Positions 32,771 to 45,160 of a DNA stretch of 62,065 bases are shown here, piece after piece. The stretch comes from Rhizobacter sp. (GTDB taxonomy: Bacteria > Pseudomonadota > Gammaproteobacteria > Burkholderiales > Burkholderiaceae_C): assembly GCA_021153565.1 (NCBI GenBank), contig JAJKJU010000224.1:1-62065 (forward strand), read 5' to 3'. Within the stretch, counting starts at the first letter, position 1; each line of letters begins with the position of its first letter. The notes beneath the pieces were generated by a model that was given only the letters and a program-made list of their open reading frames with translations, ran no database searches and was not told the origin of the DNA. Position numbers and translations under genes: made by a program.

Positions 32771-34162
32771 TCAACATTCAACGATATTCACGGCAAGACC
32801 GCCGCGTGCGGTTTCTTTGTACTTGGTCATCATGTCCGCCCCGGTTTCGCGCATTGTCTTGATGACCTTGTCCAGGCTCACATGGTGCGTTCCGTCGCCG
32901 CGCAGGGCCATGCGTGCGGCGTTGATGGCCTTTACCGAGGCGATGGCGTTGCGCTCGATGCAGGGGATCTGCACCAGTCCGCCGACGGGGTCGCAGGTCA
33001 GGCCGAGGTGATGCTCCATGCCGATCTCGGCCGCGTTCTCTACTTGCTCGGGCGTCCCGCCCATCACGGCGCACAAAGCGCCAGCGGCCATCGAGCAGGC
33101 CACGCCCACTTCGCCTTGGCAGCCGACTTCGGCGCCACTGATGGAGGCGTTCTCCTTGTAGAGGATGCCGATGGCCGCGGCGGTTAGCAGGAAATCGATG
33201 ACGCCTGCATCGGTCGCTTGCGGAACAAATCGCGTGAAGTAGTGCAGCACGGCCGGGACGATGCCAGCGGCACCGTTGGTCGGTGCCGTGACGACCCGGC
33301 CGCCCGCCGCGTTTTCTTCATTCACCGCAAGTGCATACAGATTCACCCAGTCCAGCACCTGCAGCGGATCACGCAGCGCAGCTTCGGGGTTGGCACACAA
33401 CTGCCGATGCAGATCGGCGGCGCGCCGCCGCACCTTGAACCCGCCGGGCAGAACACCATCTGTACGCAGGCCGCGCTCGACACAAGCCTTCATCACGCCC
33501 CAGATGCGCAGCAGGCCGGCATCGATTTCTTCATCGGTGCGCCAATGGTGTTCGTTGCGACGCATCACCTGCGCGATGCTGAGCTTCTCACGCTGCGTCA
33601 CTTCCAGCAATTCTTCGCCCGAGTGAAAGGGAAGGGCCAGGACGGTCGTGTCGGGTGCGATCTGCTTCTGGCGCGTACCGTCGGCAGCCACCTCGTCGCT
33701 CACCACAAAGCCGCCGCCGACCGAGTAGTAGGTGCGTGACGACAGTTCCCTGCCCGCGGTGTCGTACGCGATAAAGCGCATGCCATTGGCGTGGAAGGGT
33801 AGGCTCTCGCGCCGATAGAAGATGAGGTCGGTCTTCTCGTCGAAGGATACAGGGTGCGTGCCTGCGAGCATCAGTTTGGCAGCGCTGCGGATCGTATCAA
33901 GCAAGGCTGGAATGGCATCGACGTCGACCGTATCGGGTTCATGTCCCGCGAGCCCCAGCAACACCGCCTTGTCGCTGCCATGGCCCTTGCCCGTCGCGCC
34001 CAAGGAGCCGTACAGCTCCGACTTCACGCGTGTTGTGGCGTCCATCAAGCCGTCGTGCTGCAGCCGCGATGCGAAGAGCCGCGCCGCGCGCATGGGCCCG
34101 ACGGTATGCGAACTGCTCGGCCCGATGCCGATCTTGAAGAGGTCGAAGACGGAGACTGCCAT
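32771..34162 (-). CDS. sdaA: L-serine ammonia-lyase (iron-sulfur, single chain)
   Basis: 463 residues from the ATG at 34162 ([22 protein letters not shown] is the standard start; the open upstream extension is rejected). The beta domain comes first, the alpha domain holds conserved cysteines for the [4Fe-4S] cluster ([37 protein letters not shown]). It deaminates serine to pyruvate and ammonia in the cytoplasm. It lies 139 bp after gcvP on the same strand, so serine made from glycine-derived one-carbon units can be drained to pyruvate by the same cluster. Confidence 0.95.
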   Translation of the reverse strand: MAVSVFDLFKIGIGPSSSHTVGPMRAARLFASRLQHDGLMDATTRVKSELYGSLGATGKGHGSDKAVLLGLAGHEPDTVDVDAIPALLDTIRSAAKLMLAGTHPVSFDEKTDLIFYRRESLPFHANGMRFIAYDTAGRELSSRTYYSVGGGFVVSDEVAADGTRQKQIAPDTTVLALPFHSGEELLEVTQREKLSIAQVMRRNEHHWRTDEEIDAGLLRIWGVMKACVERGLRTDGVLPGGFKVRRRAADLHRQLCANPEAALRDPLQVLDWVNLYALAVNEENAAGGRVVTAPTNGAAGIVPAVLHYFTRFVPQATDAGVIDFLLTAAAIGILYKENASISGAEVGCQGEVGVACSMAAGALCAVMGGTPEQVENAAEIGMEHHLGLTCDPVGGLVQIPCIERNAIASVKAINAARMALRGDGTHHVSLDKVIKTMRETGADMMTKYKETARGGLAVNIVEC

Positions 34163-34301
34163 TGGACAAGCTTTCTGAAGTGGAGATGCGCGCAGCGAAC
34201 GATCAGGTGCGCAAGTTTCGGTCTTCGAGCGGGAATCGGGGGCGCCGAACCCTGAGCGCCCCCTCGGGGGCAGGAGCAAGGCGACGTGGTGGTCGACATT
34301 C

Positions 34302-37211
<2,910 letters not shown>

Positions 37212-37282
37212 GGGGACTTCCTGGGCTTAACGATGCAGAGAGGAGTTTCCGTGCGGAGAACAAACACCTGTTCGGGAATACG

Positions 37283-37328
37283 ACCCGATCGGCAAAACAA
37301 CCCGATCGGCCAATACAACCCGATCGGC
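37283..37328. repeat. Three spaced copies of ACCCGATCGGC in the gcvH-gcvP gap
   Basis: Copies start at 37283, 37300 and 37318 (spacing 17 and 18 bp). Each contains the perfect 8-bp palindrome CCGATCGG. They lie in the transcribed leader of gcvP. Regular, near-two-turn spacing would suit cooperative binding of a dimeric DNA-binding protein. Confidence 0.7.
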
Positions 37329-37397
37329 CTGAGGTATCGAAGGCCTCTTTGTGCAGGCGAGGCTTCGATGCTTCAGCACGAACCGATATTGGTGAAA

Positions 37398-37772
37398 TCA
37401 GCTGTTCTTCACCAACACGTCATAAGCAGGCTGATCCATCAACTGATCGAACTCGCCCATGTCGGACACGTGGACCTTGAAGAACCATCCGTTGCCAAGC
37501 GGATCGGAGTTTGCAAGCGACGGATCGGCGCGCAGCGCCTCGTTCACTTCCACGATCTCGCCGGCCACCGGCATGTACAAATCCGCCGCGGCCTTGACCG
37601 ATTCGACGACGCCGGCGACTTCGCCTTTCTTGAAAGTGCGCCCCACCTCGGGCAGATCCACGAAGACCACGTCGCCCAGCGCATCCTGCGCATGCAGCGT
37701 GATACCGACAGTTGCGGCCTCGTGGTCTTCGATGTTGATCCACTCGTGGTCCGGGGTGAACATGGTCGTCAT
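37398..37772 (-). CDS. gcvH: Glycine cleavage system H protein
   Basis: 124 residues, normal length. Lipoyl-carrier fold with the modified lysine Lys60 in VVESVKAAADLYMP. It starts MTTMFTPDHEWINI, the usual N-terminus. It shuttles the aminomethyl intermediate between GcvP and GcvT. It sits 41 bp after gcvT in the same transcript. Confidence 0.97.
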   Translation of the reverse strand: MTTMFTPDHEWINIEDHEAATVGITLHAQDALGDVVFVDLPEVGRTFKKGEVAGVVESVKAAADLYMPVAGEIVEVNEALRADPSLANSDPLGNGWFFKVHVSDMGEFDQLMDQPAYDVLVKNS

Positions 37773-37813
37773 GGGCGTTTGCTCCTAGGTGTGGGTTTGT
37801 TGGGCGGGCGGGA

Positions 37814-38932
37814 TCAACCGCGGAAATATCGATGGGGTGAAAAAGGCATGGGTGACACGCGCATTGGCTGTCGCTTGCCGCGCACTTCTGCATAAACCTC
37901 GTGGTTCGGCAGTGCGTGGTTGGCGGCCAGGTAGGCCATGGCGATGGGGTGATTGACGCATGGCGCGAGCGTGCCGCTCGTCACGTGGCCCAGACCGTGT
38001 CCGTGTGAATCGACGATTTTTGCGCCTTCGCGAACCGGCACGCGCTCAAGGCCGAGGAGGCCCACTCGTTTGATGACGGCACCCGACGCGAGTTGGCCTT
38101 CGATCGCGGCCGCACCGGGGTAGCCGCCGGCTCGCGCACCGCCGGGACGGCGTACTTTCTGGATCGCCCAGGTGAGCGCCGCTTCGACGGGCGTGGTGGT
38201 CTGGTTGATGTCGTGGCCGTAGAGGCAAAGCCCCGCTTCCAGCCGCAGCGTGTCGCGCGCGCCGAGGCCGCCGGGCTTCACTTCGGGCTGCGCGAGCAGG
38301 ACGCGGGCGAGTTCTTCGGCGCTTTCGGCTGGCACGGAAATCTCGAAGCCGTCTTCACCGGTGTAGCCCGAACGTGTCACGAAGCAATCGATGTCGGCGA
38401 GCTTGAAATGCCCGCCGGTCATGAAGGTGAGTTGGGCCACTTGCGGATTCAAGCGCGACAGGGCCGTCACGGCCTTGGGTCCTTGCAGGGCGAGCAGGCC
38501 GCGGTCGGGCAGGGGCTGAATGTTGCAGCGGTGGCCGATGTTTGTGATGAGGTGCCGGATGTCGGCATCCTTGCATGCCGCATTCACGACGACGAAGAAA
38601 TCGTTCTCGCGCCGCGTGATCATCAGGTCGTCGAGGATGCCGCCGTTCGAATTCGTGAAGAAGGCGTAACGCTGCTTGCCGGGTGCCAGATCGACCACGT
38701 CGACCGGCACGAGCGATTCGAGTGCCCTGGCCGCGTCGTCGCCCATGATGCGCAGTTGGCCCATGTGGGACACGTCGAAGAGGGCGGCGGATTCGCGGCA
38801 CTGCTTGTGCTCGGCAATGATGCCGCCGGGGTAGTTCACCGGCATGTCGTAGCCGGCAAAGGGAACCATCTTGGCACCCAGTTCGAGGTGCAGGGCGTAG
38901 AGCGGGGTCTTGAGCAGTTCGGTAGCGGACAT
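37814..38932 (-). CDS. gcvT: Glycine cleavage system aminomethyltransferase (T protein)
   Basis: 372 residues from the ATG at 38932, which has GGAGAG 5 nt before it; a longer frame from 38974 would run into the regulatory leader. Starts LLKTPLYALHLELGAKMVPFAGYDMP; the folate-binding/catalytic Asp region YGHDINQTTTPVEAAL is present. It transfers the methylene group to tetrahydrofolate and releases ammonia. First gene of the operon, directly downstream of a tandem glycine riboswitch. Confidence 0.96.
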   Translation of the reverse strand: MSATELLKTPLYALHLELGAKMVPFAGYDMPVNYPGGIIAEHKQCRESAALFDVSHMGQLRIMGDDAARALESLVPVDVVDLAPGKQRYAFFTNSNGGILDDLMITRRENDFFVVVNAACKDADIRHLITNIGHRCNIQPLPDRGLLALQGPKAVTALSRLNPQVAQLTFMTGGHFKLADIDCFVTRSGYTGEDGFEISVPAESAEELARVLLAQPEVKPGGLGARDTLRLEAGLCLYGHDINQTTTPVEAALTWAIQKVRRPGGARAGGYPGAAAIEGQLASGAVIKRVGLLGLERVPVREGAKIVDSHGHGLGHVTSGTLAPCVNHPIAMAYLAANHALPNHEVYAEVRGKRQPMRVSPMPFSPHRYFRG

Positions 38933-38943
38933 TTTGACTCTCC

Positions 38944-38990
38944 GAGGGCATTCTTGGATCAACGCATTTTCCACACGTTGGGATGCCCTC
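38944..38990 (-). promoter_or_regulatory. Expression-platform hairpin next to the gcvT ribosome site
   Basis: GAGGGCAT (38983-38990 in transcript sense) pairs with ATGCCCTC (38944-38951), an 8-bp perfect stem whose 3' side touches the GGAGAG ribosome site (38938-38943). No T-run follows. This suggests translational rather than terminator-type control by the riboswitch just upstream. Confidence 0.55.
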
Positions 38991-38991
38991 T

Positions 38992-39203
38992 CTGTCCGCT
39001 TTACCTGAGAGATTGACGGCTGCCGGATCCCGGCCCTGCCGCTTGCCCCTTCGGTGGACTCACTCGGGGTGAGCCTCTCTCCAGCGAGGAGCGCCTTGCA
39101 ATAACTTTCAAGGCGCTTTGTCAGTCCTTTTGCCTGAGCGTTCGGGCTATCTGCCCTGCGCCTTCGGCGGCTTCAATCGAAGCTCTCTCCTGAACAGAGC
39201 CGA
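38992..39203 (-). promoter_or_regulatory. Tandem glycine riboswitch
   Basis: On the minus strand two type-I glycine aptamers follow each other. The first (about 39203-39118) has GGAGAGAG...CAGGCAAAAGGACTGAC; the second (about 39088-38992) has TGGAGAGAGGCTC...TCAGGTAAAGCGGACAG. A linker stem (GCGCCTT/AAGGCGC) lies between. Glycine binding is expected to turn on gcvT-gcvH-gcvP. Confidence 0.95.
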
Positions 39204-39347
39204 GTGTAGCCGACTGCTTCAGAACAAGGCTCGATTCGCACGCACGTGCATGCGAATCGGCAGGTGTTGGTGCGGTAATTCAGCCCGGATGAATTCCGGG
39301 CCAAATCCTTGCGGCAACGCTCATCCCGGATTGCATCTGGAGTTGGA

Positions 39348-41030
39348 TCACATCCCCGAATAATTCGGCCCGCCTCCACCCTCCGGCGTCACCCACACGA
39401 TGTTCTGCGTCGGGTCTTTGATATCGCACGTCTTGCAGTGAACACAGTTCTGCGCGTTGATCTGCAAACGCTCACCAGTCCCGTCGTTCACGAACTCGTA
39501 CACCCCCGCCGGGCAGTAGCGGCTCTCCGGCCCTGCATACTTCGCAAGATTGATCTGCACCGGCACCAAGGCATTCTTGAGCGTCAGGTGTGCCGGCTGG
39601 TTCTCTTCGTGATTCGTGTTGCTCACGAACACGCTGCTCAACCGGTCGAAGGTGAGTTTGCCGTCCGCCTTCGGGTATTCGATCTTCTTGCATTGGTCCG
39701 CCGGTAGCAGGTACTCGTTGTCGGGAGTGTCCCGGTGCAGCGTCCACGGCGGGCTCTTGATGCCGAGCTTAGGCAGTAGCCATTGCTCGATGCCGGTCAT
39801 GAACGAGCCGACCCAGAAGCCCTTCTTGAACCACGGCTTGAAGTTGCGAGAAGCCTGCAGTTCTTCGTTTAGCCAGCTCTTTTCGAATGCCTCGGGATAA
39901 GCGCTCAGCTCATCATGCTGACGGCCGGATGTGACCGCTGCGAACGCCGCTTCCGCAGCCAGCATGCCCGACTTGATCGCTGCGTGGCTGCCCTTGATGC
40001 GCGCCGCGTTCATGTAGCCCGCATCGCAACCAACCAGGGCGCCGCCCGGAAACACCGTCTTGGGCAAGCACTGCGGCATGCCGTTGTTGATGGCGCGTGC
40101 ACCGTAGCCGATGCGCTTGCCGCCTTCCAGATGTTTTCGAATGGCGGGGTGCGTCTTCCAGCGTTGCATCTCCTCGAAAGGACTCAGCCATGGGTTCTTG
40201 TAGTCGAGGCCGACCACGAGGCCGAGCGTCACCTTGTTGTCTTCGAGGTGGTACAGAAAACCGCCGCCAAAGGTGTCTGTGTCCATCGGCCAGCCGGCGG
40301 TGTGGACCACGAGGCCGGGCTCGGCCTTGGCGGGGTCGATCTCCCAAAGTTCTTTCACGCCGATGGCCCAGCTCGCCGGGTCGCGGCCTTCGTCGAGCTT
40401 GAAATTGCGGATGAGTTGCTTGCCGAGGTGGCCACGTGCGCCCTCGGCGAAGATCGTGTACTTGGCATGCAACTCCATGCCGAGCTGGAAGTTCTCGGTC
40501 GGTTCGCCGTCCTTGCCCACGCCGAGGTTGCCCGTGGCCACGCCCTTGACTGCGCCATCTTCGTTGTAGAGCACTTCGGCAGCAGCGAAGCCGGGAAAGA
40601 TTTCAACACCCAGGGCCTCAGCCTGCTGTGCCAGCCAGCGCACGACGTTGCCAAGGCTGATGACATAGTTTCCCTCGTTGTGCATGGGCGGCGGCACCAG
40701 CCAGTCGGGCGTTCGGGTCGCACCGGTTTCCGTGAGGAAAAGTATGTCGTCGCCCGTGACCGGCTGGTTCAGCGGCGCGCCCAGTTCTTTCCAGTTGGGG
40801 ATGAGCTCCGTGATGGCTCGCGGATCCATCACGGCGCCCGACAGGATGTGCGCCCCAGGCTCAGAGCCTTTTTCCAGCACGACGACCGAGACCTCCTTGC
40901 CTTGCTCGGCCGCGAGCTGCTTGATGCGGATGGCGGTGGCCAAGCCGCCAGGTCCGGCGCCGATGACCATCACGTCGTATTCCATCGACTCGCGTGGGCC
41001 GTATTGATCGAGGATCGCTTGTGGTGTCAT
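39348..41030 (-). CDS. Electron transfer flavoprotein-ubiquinone oxidoreductase
   Basis: 560 residues. FAD Rossmann motif VIGAGPGGLATAIRIKQLA near the N-terminus; ETF-QO signature regions EGARGHLGKQLI and GGALVGCDAGYMN; C-terminal [4Fe-4S] ferredoxin-like motif with CVHCKTCDI plus the upstream CPAGVYEF Cys. It passes electrons from reduced ETF (fatty-acid and amino-acid dehydrogenases) to ubiquinone at the inner membrane. It stands alone, divergent from the SDR gene. Confidence 0.96.
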   Translation of the reverse strand: MTPQAILDQYGPRESMEYDVMVIGAGPGGLATAIRIKQLAAEQGKEVSVVVLEKGSEPGAHILSGAVMDPRAITELIPNWKELGAPLNQPVTGDDILFLTETGATRTPDWLVPPPMHNEGNYVISLGNVVRWLAQQAEALGVEIFPGFAAAEVLYNEDGAVKGVATGNLGVGKDGEPTENFQLGMELHAKYTIFAEGARGHLGKQLIRNFKLDEGRDPASWAIGVKELWEIDPAKAEPGLVVHTAGWPMDTDTFGGGFLYHLEDNKVTLGLVVGLDYKNPWLSPFEEMQRWKTHPAIRKHLEGGKRIGYGARAINNGMPQCLPKTVFPGGALVGCDAGYMNAARIKGSHAAIKSGMLAAEAAFAAVTSGRQHDELSAYPEAFEKSWLNEELQASRNFKPWFKKGFWVGSFMTGIEQWLLPKLGIKSPPWTLHRDTPDNEYLLPADQCKKIEYPKADGKLTFDRLSSVFVSNTNHEENQPAHLTLKNALVPVQINLAKYAGPESRYCPAGVYEFVNDGTGERLQINAQNCVHCKTCDIKDPTQNIVWVTPEGGGGPNYSGM

Positions 41031-41201
41031 CGGGCTTCCTTGTAATTTGAACCGCGCGGCATTCTACGGGGGTAGCCTTGTGAAGCGAACGATCGTGCTA
41101 TTTGGGGTGAGTCGCGTCGACTCGCGCATGTACAGGACAGCGTTTCGCATGAAGCGCGTGCTATCGTTTCCTCAATGCACAAGACCTGAGGAGTACGGCG
41201 C

Positions 41202-41984
41202 ATGAGTTACTGCATTGATTTGTCCGGGCGCGTTGCGCTCGTCACCGGCGCGTCGAGCGGCTTGGGTACGCAGTTCGCGAAGACGCTGGCCGCCGCCGGG
41301 TGCGGCGTGGTGCTTGCAGGTCGTCGCATCGAGCGGCTCAAGACGCTTCGCGCCGAGATCGAAGCCTCTGGCGGCGACGCACACGTGGTCACGGTCGACG
41401 TGACAGACCTTCATAGCATCCGTGCTGCCGTCGCGCATGCCGAGACGGAGATGGGCACGCTGGACATCCTCATCAACAACTCGGGGGTGAGCACCACGCA
41501 GAAGATCACCGACGTCACCGAAGACGATTACGACTACGTCTTCGATACCAACACCAAGGGCGCATTCTTCGTGGCGCAAGAGGTGGGCAAGCGCATGCTG
41601 GCTCGCGCCAAGGGCTCGGCGCCAGGCACCTTCACAGGCGGGCGCATCGTCAACATTGCGTCCATGGCTGGCTTGCGCGTGCTGAGCCAGATCGGCGTGT
41701 ACTGCATGAGCAAGGCCGCGGTCATTCACATGACAAAGGCGATGGCGCTGGAATGGGGCCGTTACGGCATCAATGTGAATGCCATCTGCCCGGGATACAT
41801 CGACACCGAGATCAACCACCATCACTGGCAGACCGATCAAGGCAAGCGCCTCATCGACACGCTGCCGCGCAAGCGCGTTGGGCAGCCGCAAGACCTCGAC
41901 TCGACGCTGATGATGCTGGTGGCGAACGAAAGCCATTTCATCAATGGTGCTGTCATCCAGGCCGACGACGGGTTCGCGGTCTGA
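41202..41984 (+). CDS. SDR-family oxidoreductase
   Basis: 260 residues, classical SDR. Cofactor motif TGASSGLG, NNSG strand motif (INNSGVS), catalytic Ser in IVNIASMAG and Tyr/Lys in VYCMSKAA. AGRR after the second strand suggests NADP preference. The C-terminal INGAVIQADDGFAV replaces the usual G-x-D-G-G. Substrate unknown; similar SDRs beside ETF-QO or CoA-metabolism genes often act on 3-hydroxyacyl or related alcohols, but this is only context. Confidence 0.92.
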   Translation: MSYCIDLSGRVALVTGASSGLGTQFAKTLAAAGCGVVLAGRRIERLKTLRAEIEASGGDAHVVTVDVTDLHSIRAAVAHAETEMGTLDILINNSGVSTTQKITDVTEDDYDYVFDTNTKGAFFVAQEVGKRMLARAKGSAPGTFTGGRIVNIASMAGLRVLSQIGVYCMSKAAVIHMTKAMALEWGRYGINVNAICPGYIDTEINHHHWQTDQGKRLIDTLPRKRVGQPQDLDSTLMMLVANESHFINGAVIQADDGFAV

Positions 41985-42060
41985 TGTCGGCCTCCACGTC
42001 ATTTCACTCCCGCACCCCGAGGGTGCGCTCAGCCGCCTTGCGGCGCACCGGTGGCGTCTG

Positions 42061-42738
42061 ATGATCAGGGAACTCTCTTTGCTCGAAGCACGCGCCTTGG
42101 GGGTGCTGATCGAAAAGGCACACACGGTGCCGGACAGCTACCCGCTGTCGCTCAACTCGCTGGTGTCGGGCTGCAATCAGAAGACAGCACGCGACCCGGT
42201 CATCAATGCGACCGAGTCCGAGGTGCAGGTCGCCGTCGACGCACTGAAGTCGCTGAGCCTCGCCTTTGAGTCGAGCGGATCGCGCGTGAGTCGATACGAG
42301 CACAACATGGGCCGCGCCTTGTCGCTGCCTTCGCAATCGGTGGCGGTGTTGGCGGTACTGATGCTGCGCGGCCCGCAGACTGCAGCCGAATTGCGCATGA
42401 ATTGCGAGCGTCTGCATCGCTTCGCCGATGTCTCGTCAGTCGATGCATTCCTGACCGAATTGGCCGAGCGTTCGGCAGAGAAGGGCGGGCCGCTGGTGAT
42501 AAAGCTGCCGCGCGCGCCTGGCGCGCGCGAGGCTCGATGGGCGCATCTCCTGTGCGGCGCGGTGGACACATCGCAGATGGCGATGTCACCCGACGGAGAA
42601 GATTTCGTGGCAGCGAGCGAGTTAGCGTCGCTGAAGCTCCGGCAGTCATCGATGGAAGCCGAGATCGGCGAACTGCGTGCCCTCGTCGATCGCCTCTATG
42701 CCGAATTGGGCGTGAGCAAGGCAGGAACAGGAATTTGA
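42061..42738 (+). CDS. YceH-family protein (UPF0502 / DUF480)
   Basis: 225 residues from the ATG at 42061; the frame is open upstream but overlaps the SDR gene. LSLLEARALGVLIEKAHTVPDSYPL and NSLVSGCNQKTARDPV are the family hallmark, two winged-helix domains in tandem. A C-terminal coiled coil (LRQSSMEAEIGELRALVDRLYAELG) follows. Function is unknown in the family; DNA binding is expected from the fold. Repeat copy C begins 10 bp after its stop. Confidence 0.92.
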   Translation: MIRELSLLEARALGVLIEKAHTVPDSYPLSLNSLVSGCNQKTARDPVINATESEVQVAVDALKSLSLAFESSGSRVSRYEHNMGRALSLPSQSVAVLAVLMLRGPQTAAELRMNCERLHRFADVSSVDAFLTELAERSAEKGGPLVIKLPRAPGAREARWAHLLCGAVDTSQMAMSPDGEDFVAASELASLKLRQSSMEAEIGELRALVDRLYAELGVSKAGTGI

Positions 42739-42748
42739 GATTTTCCTC

Positions 42749-42909
42749 AGAGGCTGAGAGTTTTTCGAGCGTGACCGAGCAGCACGTTAAAAGGCGCCTG
42801 ATCTAGGCGCAAAGCGCAGCCATAGCCCGGGCTATGGCGAGCATTTGTAACGACGAGCAGGGGTCTTTTGACGTGATGAGCGGGCATGATCGAAATACTC
42901 TCAGCCTCT
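42749..42909 (-). repeat. Dyad-symmetric ~160-bp element, copy C
   Basis: Opposite orientation to copies A and B. Ends AGAGGCTGAGAGT and its reverse complement; centre CCATAGCCCGGGCTATGG. It lies 10 bp after the stop of the YceH-family gene and 145 bp before the PAS kinase gene, followed by one extra CTCAG. Confidence 0.93.
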
Positions 42910-43054
42910 CAGTAGAGGTCCGTGGGTCAGTGGCCTTGCCAGGAGTGGTCGATCGGCACTTGGTGTGATTCCCATTGAGCCATACCCCAAATCCTGAGCA
43001 CTTCGACAACTCGAGCCCGTCTCAAATTCTCCAGTTCCGCAAGGAGCGTCTTGC

Positions 43055-44974
43055 ATGAGTGCTGAGAGTGTTTCGCATCCCAAGCCGGCGATACCGGAGC
43101 TTCATCGCGAAGAGGCATTCCGGCGCCTCGTCGAGAGCGTAGAGGACTACGCCATCTTCATGCTGACGCCGGCTGGCATAGTGACTACATGGAACGTCGG
43201 GGCTCAGCGGCTCAAGGGCTACACGGCCGACGAAATCATCGGCAAGCATTTCTCGACCTTCTATCCCGCCGAGGCACTTGCGTCAGATTGGCCAGCAATC
43301 GAGCTGCAAAAGGCGACGGATCTGGGCCGCTTCGAAGATGAGGGCTGGCGAATTGCCAAAGGCGGGCGCCGCTTCTGGGCCAATGTGATCATTACCGCCA
43401 TGAGAGGGCCGAACGGCGAACTGCTCGGCTTTTCGAAGATCACCCGCGACCTGACCCAGCGACGCGAGCAGGAAGAGCGCCTGCGGCGCAGTGAAGAGAG
43501 CCTTCGATTCCTGATCGAGGGCGTCAAGGACCACGCCATGTTCATGCTCGACCCGAACGGCATCGTGCTCGGCTGGAACGCGGGTGCGGTACGGGTACAC
43601 GGCTATAGCTCCGAGGAAATTGTCGGCCAGGACGCCGCAAAGCTTTACACCGAAGAGGACGTTGTCGCGGGCAAGCCGCGGATCGAGCTTGCCATTGCCC
43701 GCAAGCAAGGATTTTCCGAGGACATCGGATGGCGCTCGAGAGGCGATGGCAGCCGTTTCTGGGCCGATGTGTCGCTCACCGCGCTGATTGATGGGGAGGG
43801 CACGTTGCGCGGTTTCGCGCAGATTACGCGGGATCTGACGGAACGGCGTCGTGTCCAGGAACTGGAAACCGAGGGCAAGCGCATCAATGAGTTCATTGCC
43901 ATGCTCGCGCACGAGTTGCGCAATCCACTTGCGCCCATTGGCAATGCGGTGGGCATTCTCGAAAAGCTGAGTACAACCCCGGAACTGCAGTGGCCCACGC
44001 AGTTGATCGGCCGCCAGGTGGTTCACCTTTCGCGTCTTGTCGACGACCTGCTGGATGTGAGCCGCATCACGAGCGGCAAGATTCAGTTGCGCACGGAGAG
44101 GGCCGAACTGGGGGCCACGTTGGCAAGCGCAGTGGAGTCTGTCCGCTCGACCGTCGTGCGCTTCGGCCACGCGTTCGAGGTCACGCTGCCGCCGCAGCCC
44201 GTGTACGTCGACTGCGACCCCACACGGATCACCCAGGTGATCGTGAACCTCGTGACCAACGCGGCGAAATACACGCCCAGTGGCGGGCGGGTGCAGGTGC
44301 TGCTGGAACAGCACGGCCCGACGGCTTACCTCCATGTCATTGACAACGGCATCGGAATGTCCAAGCAGTTGATCGACACGGCCTTCAATCTCTTTACGCA
44401 GGGCGAACGCACGCTGGACCGCTCCGAAGGCGGACTGGGCATTGGCCTCACGCTGGCCAAGGCCATCGTTCAGTTGCACGGCGGCGAAGTGACGGCCACC
44501 AGCGCAGGCCTCGGTCAGGGTACTCAGATGACGGTGTCGCTGCCGCTGTCGGTCGAGGCAGCGACCGAGGCCGAGTCCAAAGCGAATGATCTTGCTCATC
44601 CCAGAGGCCGCCGCTTGCTGGTCGTGGATGACAACGTCGACGCGGCGACCAGCCTGGCCGCGCTGCTGCGGATGTCGGGCCACAGCGTTTCACTGGCGCA
44701 TGACGGCAACACGGCACTGCAGCTTGCGCAAGCCGATCCGCCCGACACCATCGTGCTGGACCTCGGGCTCCCCGGCATCACCGGTTTCGACGTTGCGCGT
44801 CGCTTGCGCGCCATGCCGGCGCTCGCGCAAACACGACTGATTGCGATGACGGGTTATGGGCGCGACGACGACAAGCGGGCGACTACCGAAGCCGGTTTCG
44901 ACCAGCACCTGGTGAAACCGGTCTCGCTCGAAGACTTGCTCGATGCCATTGGCAGTGAGTTCCTCAGAGGCTGA
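43055..44974 (+). CDS. PAS-containing hybrid histidine kinase
   Basis: 639 residues, cytoplasmic. Two PAS domains (about 20-145 and 145-275; each with a W-N-x-G-A motif and a C-terminal RDLTxRR linker), HisKA with His286 in MLAHELRNPLAP, HATPase_c (VIVNLVTNAAKYTP, GGLGIGLTLAK), and a C-terminal receiver with Asp569 (TIVLDLGLPG). The last residues LRG and the TGA stop are encoded by the end of repeat copy D. It may pair with the PAS-LuxR regulator encoded convergently at 45157, although that protein has no receiver. Confidence 0.93.
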   Translation: MSAESVSHPKPAIPELHREEAFRRLVESVEDYAIFMLTPAGIVTTWNVGAQRLKGYTADEIIGKHFSTFYPAEALASDWPAIELQKATDLGRFEDEGWRIAKGGRRFWANVIITAMRGPNGELLGFSKITRDLTQRREQEERLRRSEESLRFLIEGVKDHAMFMLDPNGIVLGWNAGAVRVHGYSSEEIVGQDAAKLYTEEDVVAGKPRIELAIARKQGFSEDIGWRSRGDGSRFWADVSLTALIDGEGTLRGFAQITRDLTERRRVQELETEGKRINEFIAMLAHELRNPLAPIGNAVGILEKLSTTPELQWPTQLIGRQVVHLSRLVDDLLDVSRITSGKIQLRTERAELGATLASAVESVRSTVVRFGHAFEVTLPPQPVYVDCDPTRITQVIVNLVTNAAKYTPSGGRVQVLLEQHGPTAYLHVIDNGIGMSKQLIDTAFNLFTQGERTLDRSEGGLGIGLTLAKAIVQLHGGEVTATSAGLGQGTQMTVSLPLSVEAATEAESKANDLAHPRGRRLLVVDDNVDAATSLAALLRMSGHSVSLAHDGNTALQLAQADPPDTIVLDLGLPGITGFDVARRLRAMPALAQTRLIAMTGYGRDDDKRATTEAGFDQHLVKPVSLEDLLDAIGSEFLRG

Positions 44975-45125
44975 GAGTTGTTCGAGCGTGTCCGAGCAGC
45001 GCGTCAAAAGGCGCCTGATCTAGGCGCAAAGCACAGCCATAGCCCGGGCTATGGCGAGCATTTGCAACGACGAGCAGGGTCTTTTGACGTGATGAGCGGA
45101 CATGATCGAAATACTCTCAGCCTCT
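44966..45125 (-). repeat. Dyad-symmetric ~160-bp element, copy D
   Basis: Same orientation as copy C. The stop codon of the kinase gene (44972-44974) lies inside its left terminal repeat, so the element supplies the end of that gene. The right end runs into an 8-bp tandem array. It lies between two convergent genes and could serve as a two-way terminator. Confidence 0.93.
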
Positions 45126-45160
45126 CAGCCTCTCAGCCTCTCAGCCTCTCAGCCTCTCAG
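45121..45160. repeat. Tandem array of CCTCTCAG (five copies)
   Basis: Five perfect 8-bp units directly extend the right end of repeat copy D; flanking octamers ACTCTCAG and GCGCTCAG are degenerate units. Copies B and C carry one such unit at the same place, copy A a variant. The stop codon of the convergent PAS-LuxR gene (45157-45159) is in the last unit. Confidence 0.9.

Noticed and set aside
45121-45160. Octamer array as CRISPR-like
   Set aside because: Units are contiguous without spacers; simple tandem repeat.
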